This document shows, piece after piece, positions 7,340 to 14,956 of a DNA stretch of 30,399 bases. Under the pieces are notes generated by a model, which saw only the letters and a program-made list of their open reading frames with translations, did not search any database and was not told the origin of the DNA. Source of the DNA: a virus; the IMG/VR virus record IMGVR_UViG_3300037516_000531, positions 1-30,399 of that record; one strand, 5' to 3'. The stretch's first letter is position 1. Each line of letters begins with the position of its first letter. The position numbers and the translations under genes were made by a program.

Positions 7340-9133
7340 ATGGAAAACCCAACAATTCCTGAACCAACAGGCGGACTGCCGCTTGTAAAAGGTGAAATGC
7401 TTGGTAAGAGCGGCTTGAACGTTCTTGGCAACAAAGGCGTCGCACTTGGCATGGACGACAGCGCCAGCATTCGCGACTACCTCCAACAAATGATCAACCA
7501 ACGTCAGTCTTACAGAGGTAGCGTTGAGCAGGGCATGGACCAAATGCGTTCCGTTCTTGGTAGCACCCAAAACGAGATGGCCCAGAACATGCAGGCGCAG
7601 AGCACCAAAGAGCGCACTAACGACCAAGACGTGTTCAACATGCGTGTCAACATGGCACAGTTGAAGACACAAGAAGAGCGCCTGTTGCAAGAGAAGCAAC
7701 TAAAACAACAACAAATGTTGATGACTGAAAATGCAATTCGTGCGGCTTCTGGTTTGCCTCCCTTGACGTCTCTTCCCGGAATGGGAGGCCAAGGCGCTCC
7801 AATGGGTCAACAAGACGTTCCAACGGCTCAAGGTGCTCCTGTGGCTCAAGGTGCTGTTGCAGGTGGATATTTAACACCAACACAACAAGCAAGTATTCGT
7901 GTTTTATCACAAACTAATCCAGAGGAGGCAATCAAACAAGTTTTGGCTTTAACTAAGCCAACTGATTTGCAACGCGAACTGAGTTTCATGCCTGTGGCCC
8001 AACGGAACCAGTTTATTGCCGCAATTAAAGGCGACGCGGCATATAAACCTATTGAAGTTTACGACCCAGTGCTAGGACGAAAAGTACAAACTACGGCGGC
8101 AGAAATTATTAGTAAGTTGCCTATTTTTAACAACGTAGCACCTGTTGGAGGTCCTGCACCTGTTGGAGGTCCTGCACCTGTTGGAGGTCCTGCGCCTGTA
8201 GCGGCGGCTCCTGCGCCTGTAGCGGCGGCTCCTGCACCTGTAGCGGCGGCTCCTGCACCTGTAGCGGCGGCTCCTGCACCTGTAGCGGCGGCCCCTGCAC
8301 CTAGGCCCGCGCCGGCTGTAGCAACTGCACCTAGTGGCAACGTTTCTCCAGCTTTGGCAAGTATTTTAAACATGCCGAACCCTAACCCAAGAAGTTCTCC
8401 TTCTTATGCAGAGTTTGAAACTGAAAGAAACAAAAAAGCAATTGAACAACAGGCTAAAGAAGCCGCTGTTGGTGTTGCTGGTGACACAAAAGAAGCCGAA
8501 AAAATGGCCGAAACATTGGCCGCGGAACAAACCGCTTTGCGTGCCGCGGCAGACGCCGCTCCAACTAACATTTTGCTTGCTAATCAAGTTATGCAGGATG
8601 TTAAAGAGCACAAAGACTTGTTTGCTAAATTAAACCAACCTTCTTTAGGTTCTGCGCTTGCTGGCTTAATGAAATCCGGCGTTCAAATTGGCCAGTTTGG
8701 TTCTATCAGCGTTCCCGGAATTAACGACTTCCTACAGCAGGTTGACCCCGGCGCAAAAGATAATCCAAAACGTTTGGAAGCTTGGACTCGCATTACAGCC
8801 AGCATGGCCCAGATTAACTTGGACTACGCACAACGTGTGATGAAAGGCCAAGGCGCTGTGTCTAACTTTGAACGCGAGTTAGTAGAGCGCGCGGTTGGAG
8901 ACATCAACCGAGATTCTGCACGAAACATGATGGTCAAAATGAAGATGTTGGAAATTGCAAGTGCTAACGCTCAACAAATAAGTGATAAGTGGGGAGAAGC
9001 ACAAAAAGCTGGTTTGAATTGGCAACAGTTTAAGAGTAGCCCTACATATAAGGACATTAAGCGCGAACAGTACTACAACACCGCTAAAACAATGCAAATC
9101 AAGAACCCTCCTAAGTACCCCGGAGATGCGTAA
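7340..9133 (+). CDS. Virion-associated coiled-coil protein with Pro/Ala/Val repeats, probable ejection-type protein
   Basis: A 597-residue protein starting 2 bp after the previous stop (TAATTATGG). The N-terminal half is helical with a Gln/Glu/Lys coiled coil at about residues 95-135 ('LKTQEERLLQEKQLKQQQM'). A flexible region at about 268-330 carries three PVGGPA units then five PVAAAPA units. After this come charged helices (residues 350-430) and a C-terminal helical part with 'PGINDFLQQVDPGAKDNPKR' and 'ERELVERAVGDINRDSARNM', which resembles the C-terminal regions of large internal phage proteins. There is no signal peptide and no enzyme motif. It lies directly upstream of the transglycosylase protein, as expected for an ejection or internal protein. 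The function is inferred. Confidence 0.6.
   Translation: MENPTIPEPTGGLPLVKGEMLGKSGLNVLGNKGVALGMDDSASIRDYLQQMINQRQSYRGSVEQGMDQMRSVLGSTQNEMAQNMQAQSTKERTNDQDVFNMRVNMAQLKTQEERLLQEKQLKQQQMLMTENAIRAASGLPPLTSLPGMGGQGAPMGQQDVPTAQGAPVAQGAVAGGYLTPTQQASIRVLSQTNPEEAIKQVLALTKPTDLQRELSFMPVAQRNQFIAAIKGDAAYKPIEVYDPVLGRKVQTTAAEIISKLPIFNNVAPVGGPAPVGGPAPVGGPAPVAAAPAPVAAAPAPVAAAPAPVAAAPAPVAAAPAPRPAPAVATAPSGNVSPALASILNMPNPNPRSSPSYAEFETERNKKAIEQQAKEAAVGVAGDTKEAEKMAETLAAEQTALRAAADAAPTNILLANQVMQDVKEHKDLFAKLNQPSLGSALAGLMKSGVQIGQFGSISVPGINDFLQQVDPGAKDNPKRLEAWTRITASMAQINLDYAQRVMKGQGAVSNFERELVERAVGDINRDSARNMMVKMKMLEIASANAQQISDKWGEAQKAGLNWQQFKSSPTYKDIKREQYYNTAKTMQIKNPPKYPGDA
8141..8299 (+). repeat. Two adjoining minisatellites (3 x 18 bp, 5 x 21 bp) inside a virion gene
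   Basis: Three 18-bp units CCTGTTGGAGGTCCTGC(A/G) at 8141-8194 are followed directly by five 21-bp units beginning CCTGTAGCGGCGG at 8195-8299. Copies differ at only one or two third positions. Both units start with CCTGT and end CCTGC(A/G), so the second looks like a modified expansion of the first. Both periods keep the frame and encode PVGGPA and PVAAAPA. Confidence 0.95.
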
Positions 9134-9135
9134 AC

Positions 9136-12100
9136 ATGGCGCAAAACAACGTTCCTGATTGGGTAACCAAGCTTGATGCTAAACGGCAGGCAACTGCCAA
9201 GCGCGTCATTGCGGAAGCCCAAGCGCAAGGGGTGCCACGCGAACTTGCTTTGGGTATGGCCATGCAAGAAAGTGGTTTTGATCAAAGCAAGAAGTCTAAG
9301 ACGGGACCAACCGGTGTAATGATGCTCGGTAAAGCGGCCGCCAAAGACATGGGTGTCAACCGATATAACGAAGCAGAAAACATTCGCGGCGGCGTCAAGT
9401 ACATGAAAATGATGCTTGATAAATACAACAACGACGTTGATAAAGCGTTGATTGCGTACCACGATGGTCCAAACAGCAACTACTTTACAACAGGACAAGC
9501 AAGCCCCGCCGCGCTAAACCACATTCAAAAAGTTAGAGGCTACGCCGGATACCAACCAATGGCGCCACAATCAACACAAACTACGGCGCCACAAGTAGCA
9601 CAAGCAACACAAACAGCGGCGCCACAAGGAGTACAACCAATGGCTAAAGAAAATAAACTTGGAAGCGGCACATATCAAGTGGCCCCATTAGATCTCGACG
9701 CATTAGACGAGATTGATAAAATTACCAGACAAGACTCCAATAGATTTTTAAGTCCTTTTGTTCAAGGCGCGGGAGTTGTTGGTGCTATCGCTGGTGCTAC
9801 ATTAGGTCAAGACAAACCTAAGTCCGGCGAAAAATTTCAGGCGGAAGTTTCTCAAAGCAAAATTCCAATGCAAGCCGCACAAATTCGCAACCAAGCTTTA
9901 CAGGCCCAATATGACGCGGATGTAAGAGCACACAACGACGCGTTGAAGTTGCGTAAAGAGTTAATGGATTCTGCGGCTAAAGTGCAAGGTGCTGACATAA
10001 GCAATTGGTCTTTGGGCCAATACAGGGGCGCAATTCCTTTTGTTGAAGGCCAAGAAGCTTTAAGTATGAAAGAAGCAGGAGCAATGGGTGAAGAAGGCGT
10101 TAAAAAAGAACGCCAAGCCAAAGCCATGATGCCCGGAGTTCAATTTGATAAGACAACAGGTCTTATGCTTCCCCCTAACGCAACACCGGCTCCCCCGCCA
10201 CAAATCTTTCAACAACATCCTTTGTTGCAAGGATTACCACAATACCCCGCTCCTCTTGCGTTGGAGCGTGTACCAACACCCAAGCCAGTAAGTCCCGGAT
10301 CACGTTTTGGTCAAGGTGCTAATGCTGTATCTGGTGGTTTAGCAGGCATTCAAGCCGCAGACGCTTACCAAAGGGGAGCAAATGATCCTGTTGGTGCAGG
10401 CCTCGGTGCAATTAGTTCAGCAGGTTTTGGAGCAACTGCGGCGGGCAACCCGAAAGTTAAAGCATTAGGTGCGGCGGCTGGTGTTGTCGGTGGGGCGGCA
10501 CAAAAAGTGTGGGATGTTTTCAACACCAAAGACCAAACTAAGTCTGTATTGCAACCAACAGGTGAACCACCTAAGTATAAAAAAGGTGGTGCAATAAAAA
10601 AGCCGGACGGCGGACTGTCCGCCGTTGAGCACTTTCAGTCTGGTGGTCGTGCCGGTGCAGGAAAAGCGGCGTGGCAACTCGGTAGTCAACAGGTAGGCAA
10701 ACTGTCCGACTGGGCACAGAACTATCTTGGCCACTACTTTGTACCAACGCAGTCCGACCGCATGGCAGGGGTTGGTGGTACCAGCTTTAGTGCCAACTCT
10801 TTGGCGCGTCCTGAATACTCTAATCGCGCATGGGGCTCCGGTCAAAAAGCCACAGCAACAGGCATCGCCAATTTGGCTAAAGATCCTCGCTACGGCGGAA
10901 CAGAGCGCCAAATCTTTGCACCATTGATTGGTTCAGAGAACATGCACCAGTCTAATCAGATTGTGTATAATGAGCTTTTAAAACAGCACAACAAAAACAT
11001 ACACAAATACTCACCTGAACGCGTGGCTGAAATTAACCAGTACATGCAAACAGGCGGTTTGAACACAGGCATTGCCAAACAAAAGTTTGACCCTATTCCT
11101 GAATTTAACGTTCTTGATCAAGATCTTCTTAGAAAATATGGCGACACGTTTGACACACGCAAAGCAATTGCAAACTACGCATTTGGCGCTGAAGGTTTAG
11201 GTAAAACTAAAAAACGTATATTTGACTACCAAAATATTTTGGACGAGATGCGCGATCCCCTTACACAGGGGTCTCCTTCATTTTCTATGGGTCCTCGTGC
11301 GTTCAAACTGTCTGGTGAAGTAGAACAGATCCCGCGTGCTGATCTGAATGAAGCATACCCTTGGATGTTGCACGGCAAAGATTTAGACGTTACGTACCAA
11401 CCCGTACCATCTGAATTGTCTTTGCGTGACTTTCAAAAACAATGGCGTAAAGATACAGGCAACACAATGCCTAAGAAGTCCGGTGCATTGAAACAGCCCG
11501 GATATTATGAGCACACAGCGGGCTACACACCTGAGGGCGCTTCAGAGCGCGTGTATCCGCGTCAATTGATCACTGAAGAGTGGATCAAAGACTTGCAGTC
11601 TAGTGCGTTTTCTGAAGGCGGCCTGACTGGTGTACCACACTACGATAAAGGTGGTAGGACGGGTGTTCTTACGCGTCTTGGTGAATCAGCATACGACATT
11701 TTAAAGTTGACGCCGGAGAAGATTGAAGCGTGGCGCAAGGCCAACGCAAAACCATACAAGCAACAGCAGGACCTCCAACTGGCCCAAGCGCTTGAAGCGT
11801 ACATGACAGGCAAAATATCACAGGCTGACTACCTGCGCATTATGAACGAGCGCAGACCAATTCGCCCGTTGACTGAAGTGCCAAAAGCGCATTCTGATAC
11901 AGACATTGCTTCTGCGTTGAATAAAAATCAGGTGGAAAACAAAGGTATTTTAGGTGTGAATTTATTTGCTCCAGAGGGCATGCGCGTAGGCAACCGCCTA
12001 GACATCCCTGCGTATGAGCGCTTTGGTACCTACGTGGACACAATGCATGATCCCGCAGGCAAACCTATTGCCTACGGCCATACAGGGCACTTAAAAAACG

Positions 12101-12492
12101 TAGAGTTTCAGTCTGAACCCAACAGAGCTATTCGTGTGGGTCTTGGTACCAGAGAACAGGGATTGACCCCCTTGGCTTTGGAAGAGGGCCAAGGCAAGGC
12201 GCCGTTTGCCATGATGGTTGGTGACAACCAAGTCACAAGCAACGACGAGGTCCGCAGGATGCTTGCAGAGGCATTAAAAGACCCCACATGGCGCCAGATT
12301 GGTATGAACCCATACCGCGGGTCACAGTTCTACGACAAGGCCGACATGCAACCAGTGTTTAGCGCGGCTGAAAAGATTCAGGCCGGCCCTCTGGTGTTGG
12401 CCCGTGACGTAGAGAAAACATCGTGGAAAGACCCACGACTAAAAACCAGATACGGCGTGAACTACGCCAAAGGTGGTTTGACACACTTATAG
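9136..12492 (+). CDS. Virion lytic transglycosylase (SLT domain) with very long C-terminal region
   Basis: A 1118-residue protein. Residues about 10-135 form a soluble lytic transglycosylase domain that cleaves peptidoglycan glycan strands: catalytic Glu45 in 'AMQESGFD', the Gly-rich 'GPTGVMMLG' loop (57-65; usually GLMQ), 'NIRGGVKYMKMML' (82-94) and 'ALIAYHDGP' (104-112, the usual AxxAYNxGP motif). A Gln/Thr/Ala-rich spacer with repeated 'APQ' follows, then hydrophobic Gly/Ala segments at about 210-222 and 395-450 that could enter a membrane. The remaining ~650 residues match no family I recognise; they contain 'YKKGGA', 'FSEGGL', 'YDKGGR' and a terminal 'YAKGGL'. The combination of a muralytic head and a large helical body is typical of ejected virion proteins (T7 gp16, P22 gp4 by analogy) that open the cell wall for DNA entry. 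It is the last + strand gene. Confidence 0.85.
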   Translation: MAQNNVPDWVTKLDAKRQATAKRVIAEAQAQGVPRELALGMAMQESGFDQSKKSKTGPTGVMMLGKAAAKDMGVNRYNEAENIRGGVKYMKMMLDKYNNDVDKALIAYHDGPNSNYFTTGQASPAALNHIQKVRGYAGYQPMAPQSTQTTAPQVAQATQTAAPQGVQPMAKENKLGSGTYQVAPLDLDALDEIDKITRQDSNRFLSPFVQGAGVVGAIAGATLGQDKPKSGEKFQAEVSQSKIPMQAAQIRNQALQAQYDADVRAHNDALKLRKELMDSAAKVQGADISNWSLGQYRGAIPFVEGQEALSMKEAGAMGEEGVKKERQAKAMMPGVQFDKTTGLMLPPNATPAPPPQIFQQHPLLQGLPQYPAPLALERVPTPKPVSPGSRFGQGANAVSGGLAGIQAADAYQRGANDPVGAGLGAISSAGFGATAAGNPKVKALGAAAGVVGGAAQKVWDVFNTKDQTKSVLQPTGEPPKYKKGGAIKKPDGGLSAVEHFQSGGRAGAGKAAWQLGSQQVGKLSDWAQNYLGHYFVPTQSDRMAGVGGTSFSANSLARPEYSNRAWGSGQKATATGIANLAKDPRYGGTERQIFAPLIGSENMHQSNQIVYNELLKQHNKNIHKYSPERVAEINQYMQTGGLNTGIAKQKFDPIPEFNVLDQDLLRKYGDTFDTRKAIANYAFGAEGLGKTKKRIFDYQNILDEMRDPLTQGSPSFSMGPRAFKLSGEVEQIPRADLNEAYPWMLHGKDLDVTYQPVPSELSLRDFQKQWRKDTGNTMPKKSGALKQPGYYEHTAGYTPEGASERVYPRQLITEEWIKDLQSSAFSEGGLTGVPHYDKGGRTGVLTRLGESAYDILKLTPEKIEAWRKANAKPYKQQQDLQLAQALEAYMTGKISQADYLRIMNERRPIRPLTEVPKAHSDTDIASALNKNQVENKGILGVNLFAPEGMRVGNRLDIPAYERFGTYVDTMHDPAGKPIAYGHTGHLKNVEFQSEPNRAIRVGLGTREQGLTPLALEEGQGKAPFAMMVGDNQVTSNDEVRRMLAEALKDPTWRQIGMNPYRGSQFYDKADMQPVFSAAEKIQAGPLVLARDVEKTSWKDPRLKTRYGVNYAKGGLTHL

Positions 12493-12496
12493 GCTT

Positions 12497-12533
12497 GGGG
12501 GAGAAGAGTGGCCACCAAACCACCCCCCTCTTC
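12497..12533. terminator. Possible bidirectional hairpin between converging genes
   Basis: The 45 bases between the converging stops hold GTGG (12508-12511) and CCAC (12520-12523), extended after a C-rich bulge by GAAGA and TCTTC. There is no U-tract on either side, so it is a weak terminator candidate at the point where late and replication transcripts meet. Confidence 0.3.
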
Positions 12534-12537
12534 GCCC

Positions 12538-14481
12538 TTATTTGCGGTAGCGTGTGTCGATCCAAGACTCTGCCGCAAGCGGGAAATCTCCCGCCCAACT
12601 TGGTGGTGTGGTCAACGACTTCATCACCAATTCTTCAGTTTGTTTCGCGTCTTCTACACGGCATAACGAAAGAATTTCATCATGGATCAGGTTAATCACC
12701 GACACGCCTTTACCCTCCAGTTCAAGCGAAGCCTCGGCAAGAAAATCTCTTGCGGTTCCTTGAACGGCGGACTGGAAGATGCTAGACCCAATAAGCTTGT
12801 TGCGCCCCCACTTGCGGGTGAAAGTGTTCTGACTGGTGACGTACACCACGTCAGCCAACTTACCCCATGGGGTATACTCCTGAATGACCTCAGGGGCTTG
12901 CCAACAAATTAAGCGGCTACTAGGCAGTTGCATCCACAGTGCGCCCTTGAGCACCTTAAACGTCACCTTACCGGCCTTAAAGGGGCTTCCCGGCTCTTTA
13001 ATGGCGTCGATGGCCGCTTGGCCCATTAGGAACCAACAGTTCTTCACCTTGGCATAAGACAGCCTGTACGCGTTCACAGCGTTCTCTGCCTGCCCGAGAT
13101 CCAACATCACCCCCATGCCTTCAGCGTAGGCCACAAGGCCCTTTGCGCCCTGCCCAAACATGCAACCGAGCACAGCAGACTTGCTAACCTGACGCATGTC
13201 CTTGGTTACCTGTTCGTAGGGCACGTTGTACAGGCTTGTTGACGCGAACGTCTTGTACTCGTCCAGACCCTTGCGGAACAACTCCACCTTGTCATTCTGG
13301 CCGGCAATCCACGACGCCACCCTGTTCTCGATCGATGACAGGTCAGCGTCCACAAAGGTGTAACCCTCGGGCGCCTTGATGGCATTGCGCACAATCGACG
13401 AGCACGCGTCCATCACGCGGTCACCAAAGCGCTCCTTCATGGCCAAGTAGCCTCCATGCTCCAGACCTATCTGCACCGCGTCTGCAATGTCTTGGTCCTT
13501 CATCCACAGCGCGGGGCGCGCGATGTTCTGCAGGTTGATACCCCGACTGGCCCAACGGCCCGTGGAGGCGCCGTGGTAAACCAGTCCGTTACGAATGCGC
13601 CCGTCCACCTGCACGTCGGCCATTTTGTTGAACTTGGTTACAGACGTTTTGGACCCCTCAGAGCGCAACTTGAGCACCTTGCTCACGTCTGGGTCGGCGT
13701 GGGTCTTCTTGGCCTCGTTCTCAATTGTTTCGGCCTGCATGTCAGTCAACGGCACGCCCCTAGAGCGGAACCAGTTGAGTAGTTGCTCACGCTTGGACAC
13801 CTCAATGCCGCCGGTCAGGCGCGTTATTTCTTCGTTGATGTGGCTCATCTCGTGAGCCACCACGTTCATAATGTTATCCAACTCAGCGGGGTCCACTGGA
13901 ACACCGCGTTGGTTGATCTTCTGCGTGGCCACCCACACAGCCTGTTCGGATGGTGACAGTTTGCGTAACTTTCCGACGACTGCAATTTCAGTCTGCACGT
14001 CGCGCTTACAGTACTCAAGCATCTCCGCCACGAGCACTGGGTCCTCGCTGAACGTGCCGTCGCGCTTGGGTTTGCTCAACAGTTGAATGAGCTTCTTGCC
14101 GCGCTTGTCTTTTTGGAAGTCTGCCCGCATCACCTCGCCGGCCGTGTCCAAGTCTTGGGGGATGTTGTTTGCGGCCGCGATGGCCATAGAGTCAATCAGT
14201 TGATCCCACTTAATCTCAGGCCACCCAAAGCGGGTGCCTACGCGGTTCCAAATGTGGTGCTCAAACGACGCATTCCATGCGGAGATTAGGCCGCCATTCG
14301 CCGCATGGTCTAACACCCATGCAGGCACTTGGTCGGGCGTCCACACCTGCACGTCGTCCGCGGTAAAACCTGCGGCTATGCAAATGATTTCTGTTGTGGG
14401 GGAGGATGAATAAACATCAAGGCCGTGGACCTTGAGATCGACCCTGCTACGGGTCTCGAAGTCGATTGAAAGAACTGACAT
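12538..14481 (-). CDS. Family A DNA polymerase with 3'-5' exonuclease domain
   Basis: A 647-residue replicative polymerase. The proofreading domain occupies residues 1-~170: Exo I Asp7/Glu9 ('DFET'), Exo II Asn70 and Phe73-Glu74, Exo III Tyr157/Asp161 ('YCKRD'). The polymerase domain shows 'GRWASRGINLQNIAR' (308-322), motif A Asp380 and Glu385 ('DLSSIENRV'), motif B Arg430/Lys434 ('RQVSKSAVLG') and motif C His600-Asp601-Glu602. The residue aligned with E. coli Pol I Phe762 appears to be Leu438, a natural variant of viral polymerases. There is no 5' nuclease domain, as in T7-type enzymes. ATG 14481 has AGGAG five bases upstream. The leader carries two hairpins, one followed by six T, so the gene may have its own promoter or an attenuated leader. 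It ends 45 bp from the converging late operon. Confidence 0.95.
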   Translation of the reverse strand: MSVLSIDFETRSRVDLKVHGLDVYSSSPTTEIICIAAGFTADDVQVWTPDQVPAWVLDHAANGGLISAWNASFEHHIWNRVGTRFGWPEIKWDQLIDSMAIAAANNIPQDLDTAGEVMRADFQKDKRGKKLIQLLSKPKRDGTFSEDPVLVAEMLEYCKRDVQTEIAVVGKLRKLSPSEQAVWVATQKINQRGVPVDPAELDNIMNVVAHEMSHINEEITRLTGGIEVSKREQLLNWFRSRGVPLTDMQAETIENEAKKTHADPDVSKVLKLRSEGSKTSVTKFNKMADVQVDGRIRNGLVYHGASTGRWASRGINLQNIARPALWMKDQDIADAVQIGLEHGGYLAMKERFGDRVMDACSSIVRNAIKAPEGYTFVDADLSSIENRVASWIAGQNDKVELFRKGLDEYKTFASTSLYNVPYEQVTKDMRQVSKSAVLGCMFGQGAKGLVAYAEGMGVMLDLGQAENAVNAYRLSYAKVKNCWFLMGQAAIDAIKEPGSPFKAGKVTFKVLKGALWMQLPSSRLICWQAPEVIQEYTPWGKLADVVYVTSQNTFTRKWGRNKLIGSSIFQSAVQGTARDFLAEASLELEGKGVSVINLIHDEILSLCRVEDAKQTEELVMKSLTTPPSWAGDFPLAAESWIDTRYRK

Positions 14482-14498
14482 AACTGCTCCTAAGGCAT

Positions 14499-14512
14499 GC
14501 AGACTAATCTGC
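14499..14512 (-). promoter_or_regulatory. Small hairpin in the polymerase gene leader
   Basis: GCAGA/TCTGC with a 4-base loop lies just upstream of the polymerase ribosome binding site and just downstream of the terminator hairpin. It could affect translation or RNA stability. It is short, so chance is possible. Confidence 0.35.
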
Positions 14513-14514
14513 GT

Positions 14515-14546
14515 TAAAAAAGAGCAGAGAGGTTTCCCTCTCTGCT
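14515..14546 (-). terminator. Rho-independent terminator upstream of DNA polymerase
   Basis: AGCAGAGAGG (14523-14532) pairs perfectly with CCTCTCTGCT (14537-14546) around a 4-base loop. On the minus strand this 10-bp stem is followed by C and six T. It lies between the DUF3310 gene and the polymerase gene, so it should end or attenuate transcripts from the reductase unit. The 14482-14585 interval holds no other recognisable feature apart from the small hairpin. Confidence 0.75.
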
Positions 14547-14585
14547 AAAGGTCCAACCAAGGACTCACCATGAAACACACCGAAA

Positions 14586-14804
14586 CTATATCACAGATTT
14601 TGTGCGTTTTTGAATTTCACGTTCAATGTACCATTTAGCTTTCTTCAAGTCCTCAATGGCATCCTTCTTCAAGTCACAACGCCAGATGTATTTAATCGCG
14701 TTACCTAGGTTAAACCCCATGTGTTCAGTGACTTGAATACACTCAATACCTGATGGGTGTTCAGTGTAATGCGGCGGTTTATTAACTACATCTGGCTCGT
14801 TCAT
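14586..14804 (-). CDS. DUF3310 family protein
   Basis: A 72-residue protein with the DUF3310 pattern: 'VNKPPHYTEHPSGIECIQVT' followed by 'FNLGNAIKYIWR' and 'EDLKKAKWYIEREIQKR'. This short family is widespread in phages, often next to nucleotide-metabolism or replication genes; its biochemical role is not established to my knowledge. I chose ATG 14804 because it forms a 4-bp ATGA overlap with the small membrane protein upstream and begins at the conserved part. A GTG at 14843 would add 13 residues that overlap that gene. A strong terminator follows the stop. Confidence 0.85.
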   Translation of the reverse strand: MNEPDVVNKPPHYTEHPSGIECIQVTEHMGFNLGNAIKYIWRCDLKKDAIEDLKKAKWYIEREIQKRTKSVI

Positions 14805-14947
14805 TTGAAAGCGCTCAGTGCGTACTGGTGCAAATGGGCCCACAAACCCAAGGCAATAAAGCCTAGGTATGCCGCGCCGATTATCCCCACCAACATGGTA
14901 AAAGCACCGAGAACGTTTTCACAAATTCGTAAAATTTTCTCTTTCAT
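14801..14947 (-). CDS. Small single-span membrane protein
   Basis: A 48-residue protein that begins MKEKILRICENVLGAF and has one long hydrophobic stretch, 'LVGIIGAAYLGFIALGLW', at about residues 19-36, then a short polar tail. ATG 14947 has AGGAG at ideal spacing (AAGGAGCAATT-ATG). It starts 9 bp after the ribonucleotide reductase stop, and its TGA overlaps the DUF3310 start by 4 bp. Position, ribosome binding site and coupling all support translation. I do not know the family; a small inner-membrane protein is the most that can be said. Confidence 0.75.
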   Translation of the reverse strand: MKEKILRICENVLGAFTMLVGIIGAAYLGFIALGLWAHLHQYALSAFK

Positions 14948-14956
14948 AATTGCTCC

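Noticed and set aside
12423-12695. A 90-codon + strand frame across the converging ends of the late operon and polymerase.
   Set aside because: It overlaps both confirmed genes and has no ribosome site or recognisable protein character.
12861-12874. A perfect 14-bp palindrome TACCCCATGGGGTA.
   Set aside because: It is inside the DNA polymerase coding sequence and short enough to arise by chance; no second copy was seen.
14570-14638. A short + strand frame starting with ATGAAACAC in the polymerase/DUF3310 gap.
   Set aside because: Only about 22 codons, weak ribosome site, and it runs into the DUF3310 gene on the opposite strand.
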